From assembly GCA_964544265.1 (NCBI GenBank), contig CAZJBD010000035.1:1-17254 (forward strand): 17,254 nt of DNA, read 5' to 3'. Position numbers and translations under genes: made by a program. Origin of the DNA: JALHVH01 sp964544265. GTDB taxonomy: Bacteria; Acidobacteriota; Aminicenantia; Aminicenantales; Saccharicenantaceae. A model generated the notes under the pieces. The model saw nothing but the letters and a program-made list of their open reading frames with translations, was not told where the DNA came from and did not search any database. This document shows positions 15,214-17,254 of the stretch, in pieces (positions within the stretch are counted from its first letter, which is position 1; each line of letters starts with the position of its first letter).

Positions 15214-15356
15214 CCTAAAATTGCCGATAGAACACAGGTCAGAATTTCGGGACATGAACCAATTCTCTGGAATTGGTATCGTGTCCCTGAAATTCCTGGC
15301 CTCACCGAAATCGGCGTCATCGCTTGATGAGAAAGAGCCCTATCGGCAATTTTGGG
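15214..15356. repeat. Nested inverted-repeat element (REP/MITE-like), 143 bp
   Basis: Outer arms 15214-15230 and 15340-15356 pair over 17 bp with one G-T wobble (CTATCGGCAATTTT exact in both). Inside, 15242-15265 and 15270-15295 form a second hairpin with three paired blocks (8, 6 and 7 bp) around a TCTG loop, extendable to 15237-15301. There is no ORF worth calling inside. The architecture fits a non-autonomous palindromic mobile element or a REP-like unit; no flanking target duplication was recognised. Confidence 0.72.
15237..15301. repeat. Inner long hairpin of the nested element
   Basis: Paired blocks: CCAATTC/GAATTGG plus A-T (15258-15265 with 15270-15277), GGGACA/TGTCCC (15249-15254 with 15282-15287) and GAATTTC/GAAATTC (15242-15248 with 15289-15295). 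A 3x4-nt internal loop and a one-base bulge separate the blocks. The small symmetric defects are typical of REP-type palindromes. Confidence 0.72.
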
Positions 15357-15440
15357 ATCGTCCCCGAATTTCCTAATACGATACGAGAGCCGTAGGGGGG
15401 AACCTTTTGCCTTACGATTACGTCTATATCTATGAAAAAG

Positions 15441-15446
15441 AGGAGG
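15441..15446 (+). promoter_or_regulatory. Ribosome binding site deciding the DUF4097-like start
   Basis: AGGAGG, 5 nt before ATG 15452. The open frame extends upstream to 15407, but that start has no site and would put a polar stretch before the signal segment. Confidence 0.8.
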
Positions 15447-15451
15447 TTTGC

Positions 15452-16216
15452 ATGAAAAAGCTTTTGCTTATCCTGATCGTGACAATCGTTCTCCTGCTGG
15501 CGGTATCGCTGTTTTCCTTCGATACCTCGAAGACCCTCACCCTGCCTGCTGAGGGCCTCCGGGAGCTCCGGATCGATTCGGGGGCTGGCCGTCTCAACGT
15601 CACCGGCGTCGATTCCCTGACCGCGATCGAGGTTACGGCGGAGATCTACGTAGGCGGCGAGAGCGAAAAGGACATGGCCGATTTCATTAAGGATCACGTT
15701 GAGCTTTCCCTCGAGAAGAGGGGAGACCGGGCGGTTCTCGCGAGCCATATCGAAGGCCACTTCCATTTGTTTTTCTCCGGCGATGCCCGTATCAACCTAA
15801 CCGTGCGCGTCCCCAAGTCGCTGGCCATCGAGATCGATGACGGGTCCGGAGACATGACTGTTGAGGATATCGCCGCAGACGTTTCCATCGAGGACGGATC
15901 GGGCGGAATTCGCATCGAGCGCGTGGCCGGGAACCTCCGGATCGAGGACAGCTCAGGAGAGCTCGAGGTCGAAGATGTCGGCGGCGACGTCTCCATCGAC
16001 GACGGCTCCGGCTCACTGACCGTGTCCGATGTCAAAGGGAACGTGACCATCGACGACGGCTCCGGTTCGATCGACGTTGACCGAGTCGGTAAGGATGTCA
16101 TCATCGAGGAATCCGGGAGCGGTGGCGTCCATATCGGCAAGGTCGACGGCCGCGTCATCCGTCACGACCGTAGCGATGACGAAGATGAGGATGACGACGA
16201 CGAGGACGACGACTGA
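15452..16216 (+). CDS. DUF4097-like exported beta-helix protein with DGSG repeats and poly-Asp tail
   Basis: A 254-residue protein beginning with a hydrophobic export or anchor segment (MKKLLLILIVTIVLLLAVSL) that lacks a clear signal peptidase site. Residues about 25-120 form a beta-rich opening (LRELRIDSGAGRLNVTGVDS, typical of DUF4097/'adhesin'-type domains). Residues 125-236 hold six units of 18-19 residues of the type xIxDGSGxxxVxxVxGxV (units starting at 125, 144, 162, 180, 198 and 216), consistent with one beta-helix turn per unit. The C-terminus is 13 Asp/Glu in 14 residues (241-254). The acidic DGSG loops and tail suggest Ca2+ or cation binding, which is inference. Role unknown; related proteins are envelope-located. 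The neighbouring XRE-ImmA gene follows after 85 nt. Confidence 0.83.
   Translation: MKKLLLILIVTIVLLLAVSLFSFDTSKTLTLPAEGLRELRIDSGAGRLNVTGVDSLTAIEVTAEIYVGGESEKDMADFIKDHVELSLEKRGDRAVLASHIEGHFHLFFSGDARINLTVRVPKSLAIEIDDGSGDMTVEDIAADVSIEDGSGGIRIERVAGNLRIEDSSGELEVEDVGGDVSIDDGSGSLTVSDVKGNVTIDDGSGSIDVDRVGKDVIIEESGSGGVHIGKVDGRVIRHDRSDDEDEDDDDEDDD
15824..16159 (+). repeat. 54-bp tandem coding repeats in the DUF4097-like gene
   Basis: Six consecutive 54-57 bp units, diverged except for the two central ones: the 19-mer CCATCGACGACGGCTCCGG recurs exactly at 15993-16011 and 16047-16065, 54 bp apart. This points to recent duplication or gene conversion of one 18-codon unit. Confidence 0.75.
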
Positions 16217-16240
16217 CTTCCGGCAAAGATCTCCCGTGCC

Positions 16241-16268
16241 TTGACATAAGCCCTGACTTCGCGTTAAT
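16241..16268 (+). promoter_or_regulatory. Candidate promoter of the XRE-ImmA gene
   Basis: Perfect -35 TTGACA (16241-16246), 16-bp spacer, -10-like GTTAAT (16263-16268; 4 of 6). Predicted start near 16275, leaving a leader of about 27 nt. Confidence 0.45.
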
Positions 16269-16290
16269 CTTCGCTCGAAGCGCCTCAGGG
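16251..16290. promoter_or_regulatory. Inverted repeat over promoter and ribosome site of the XRE-ImmA gene
   Basis: Outer arms CCCTGA (16251-16256) and TCAGGG (16285-16290), with an inner CTTCG/CGAAG palindrome. The element covers the -10 region, and its right arm overlaps the AGGGGG ribosome site. It could be an operator for the XRE protein encoded directly downstream; this is inference from position. Confidence 0.35.
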
Positions 16291-16301
16291 GGTGCGCGAG
16301 C

Positions 16302-17254
16302 ATGCAAAAACTCATCGGCTCCCGACTCAAAAAGGCCCGCGAAGAGACGGGTCTCCTGCAGGGCGCTTTCGCCAGGGCCGTCGACCTCTCATCCGAATAT
16401 ATATCCCTCCTCGAAGCCGGAAAGCGCACGCCGTCGTTCGACACGCTTGAAAGGATCGCCAAGTTCCTCAACAAGGAGATTGCCTACTTTTTCGAACAGC
16501 GGGAGCCCGCCTTCACCATGCTTTTGCGCGACGAATCGCTTGATGAACGATCCCGCTCCGAGCTTCAGAAGTTCCGCCGCTACTGCGAAAAGTATCTCGA
16601 GATCGAGGAGACGACCGGCCGCCGCCTGGAGCTCGCGCCTCTCTACGCCAATATCTCGGCCGAACGCATGGCCGATGAGGAGCGACGCCGCCTCGGCCTG
16701 GGCAACGAGCCCATCCGCGACGTCTTCGCCCTTTTTGAGCTAAACGGTTGCCGCATCCTCCGCCGGCCGCTCCCCGAGGACTCCAAGGTCTCCGGCGTCT
16801 TTGTCTTTATCGAAGAGAAGGGCGCGGCCTTCTCCCTGATCAATTCGGCCGACCCTCCGGGCTGCCAAGTTTTTACCGCCGCCCACGAATACTGCCACTA
16901 TCTTAAGGACCGGCTCGACAGCCCCGTCATTGATAATCCCGACGTCTTCGTCGATGAATACGTCTCCCTCTACCCGCCGCGCGAGCAGTTCGCCCAGGCT
17001 TTCGCCGCCCGCTTTCTGATGCCGCCGGGCAAGGTCCGAGAAATCGTGGAGCGGGATATCCGGCCCCACCGGATCGGGTACGACGACGTTCTCTTCCTCA
17101 AGCGATACTTCGGCATCGGCACCCAGGCCATGCTTCGGACGCTCCGGAATATGAATTTTATACGCCGCGAGCGGTTCGAGGAGTACTTCCAGGGCGACCC
17201 GGGGGCGCGGGAGAAGGAAATCTTCGGTACCGTCGCCGACGGGGAGGGAAGGGG
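16302..17254 (+). CDS. XRE-family HTH / ImmA-IrrE (M78) metallopeptidase-like regulator, C-terminus beyond window
   Basis: At least 317 residues, incomplete at the right edge. An N-terminal XRE helix-turn-helix lies at about 4-60 (LIGSRLKKAREETGLLQGAF through YISLLEAGKRTPSFDTLERI). A helical linker follows, then an ImmA/IrrE-type domain with the zinc motif H195-E196-Y-C-H199 and a third ligand E228 in EQFAQAFAARFLMP. Fused HTH-ImmA proteins commonly act as stress- or toxin-linked repressors that cleave themselves or a partner repressor; the target here is unknown. The start follows an AGGGGG site by about 9 nt and a candidate promoter. No toxin-like partner is visible upstream; the downstream neighbour is outside the window. 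Confidence 0.9.
   Translation, partial: MQKLIGSRLKKAREETGLLQGAFARAVDLSSEYISLLEAGKRTPSFDTLERIAKFLNKEIAYFFEQREPAFTMLLRDESLDERSRSELQKFRRYCEKYLEIEETTGRRLELAPLYANISAERMADEERRRLGLGNEPIRDVFALFELNGCRILRRPLPEDSKVSGVFVFIEEKGAAFSLINSADPPGCQVFTAAHEYCHYLKDRLDSPVIDNPDVFVDEYVSLYPPREQFAQAFAARFLMPPGKVREIVERDIRPHRIGYDDVLFLKRYFGIGTQAMLRTLRNMNFIRRERFEEYFQGDPGAREKEIFGTVADGEGR

Larger units (their letters stand above)
15114..15451. other. Intergenic region of 338 nt between divergent PAS-GGDEF and DUF4097-like genes
   Basis: It holds the minus-strand promoter of the PAS-GGDEF gene and a small 6-bp hairpin in that gene's leader (CAATGC/GCATTG, 15142-15160). It also holds the nested inverted-repeat element (15214-15356) and the ribosome site of the DUF4097-like gene. 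No protein gene is convincing here. Confidence 0.7.

Noticed and set aside
15317..15766. 149-codon minus-strand open frame across the palindromic element and the DUF4097-like gene start
   Set aside because: Its translation is charged and patternless. It overlaps the signal segment of a well-supported gene, and no start signal is present.

Overview
The window looks like chromosomal DNA from a GC-rich, Gram-negative-type bacterium. It encodes an outer-membrane beta-barrel with a C-terminal Phe, a twin-arginine-exported sugar hydrolase, a PilZ protein and a PAS-GGDEF protein. The gene mix would fit an uncultivated Acidobacteriota/Aminicenantes-like lineage, but that is a weak inference from style and not something the sequence proves. 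No phage genes, transposase genes, CRISPR arrays or rRNA were seen.

Layout. (1) 1-5691, minus strand: an apparent operon of smc (SMC ATPase), a B12-binding radical SAM enzyme that overlaps smc by the 4 nt ATGA, and, 20 nt further on, a sodium:solute symporter that runs off the left edge. (2) 5833-6462, plus strand: a small PilZ-domain protein and tRNA-Thr(CGT) with a good sigma70-type promoter. (3) 6684-9508: an AT-richer stretch holding an outer-membrane barrel protein (+) and a Tat-exported GH127/DUF1680-type glycoside hydrolase (-), with a small ORF or gene remnant between their 3' ends. (4) 9704-11925, minus strand: a tandem M28-M28 metallopeptidase gene. Its second catalytic half is cut off by an in-frame TAA, apparently replacing CAA, and by a later frameshift. 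(5) 12154-14098, plus strand: a seven-helix membrane protein with a LuxR-type HTH, then an exported SH3-domain protein ending in a very strong intrinsic terminator. (6) 14151-15113, minus strand: a PAS-GGDEF protein whose GGDEF signature is NTDEF and whose guanine-binding residues are changed, while the c-di-GMP I-site RxxD is kept. (7) 15114-15451: a non-coding stretch dominated by a nested inverted-repeat element. (8) 15452-17254, plus strand: a DUF4097-like exported protein made of 18-residue DGSG repeats with a poly-Asp tail, then an XRE-HTH/ImmA-IrrE (M78) protein truncated by the right edge.

How the parts may relate. SMC, the radical SAM enzyme and the symporter are probably co-transcribed, but no common pathway is obvious. 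The PilZ protein and the degenerate GGDEF protein could both be c-di-GMP receptors. The hydrolase, peptidase and symporter fit a lifestyle of scavenging sugars and peptides. The points most worth checking are the degenerate GGDEF with intact I-site, the interrupted double M28 peptidase, the nested palindromic element, and the acidic insertion and divergent hinge of SMC.
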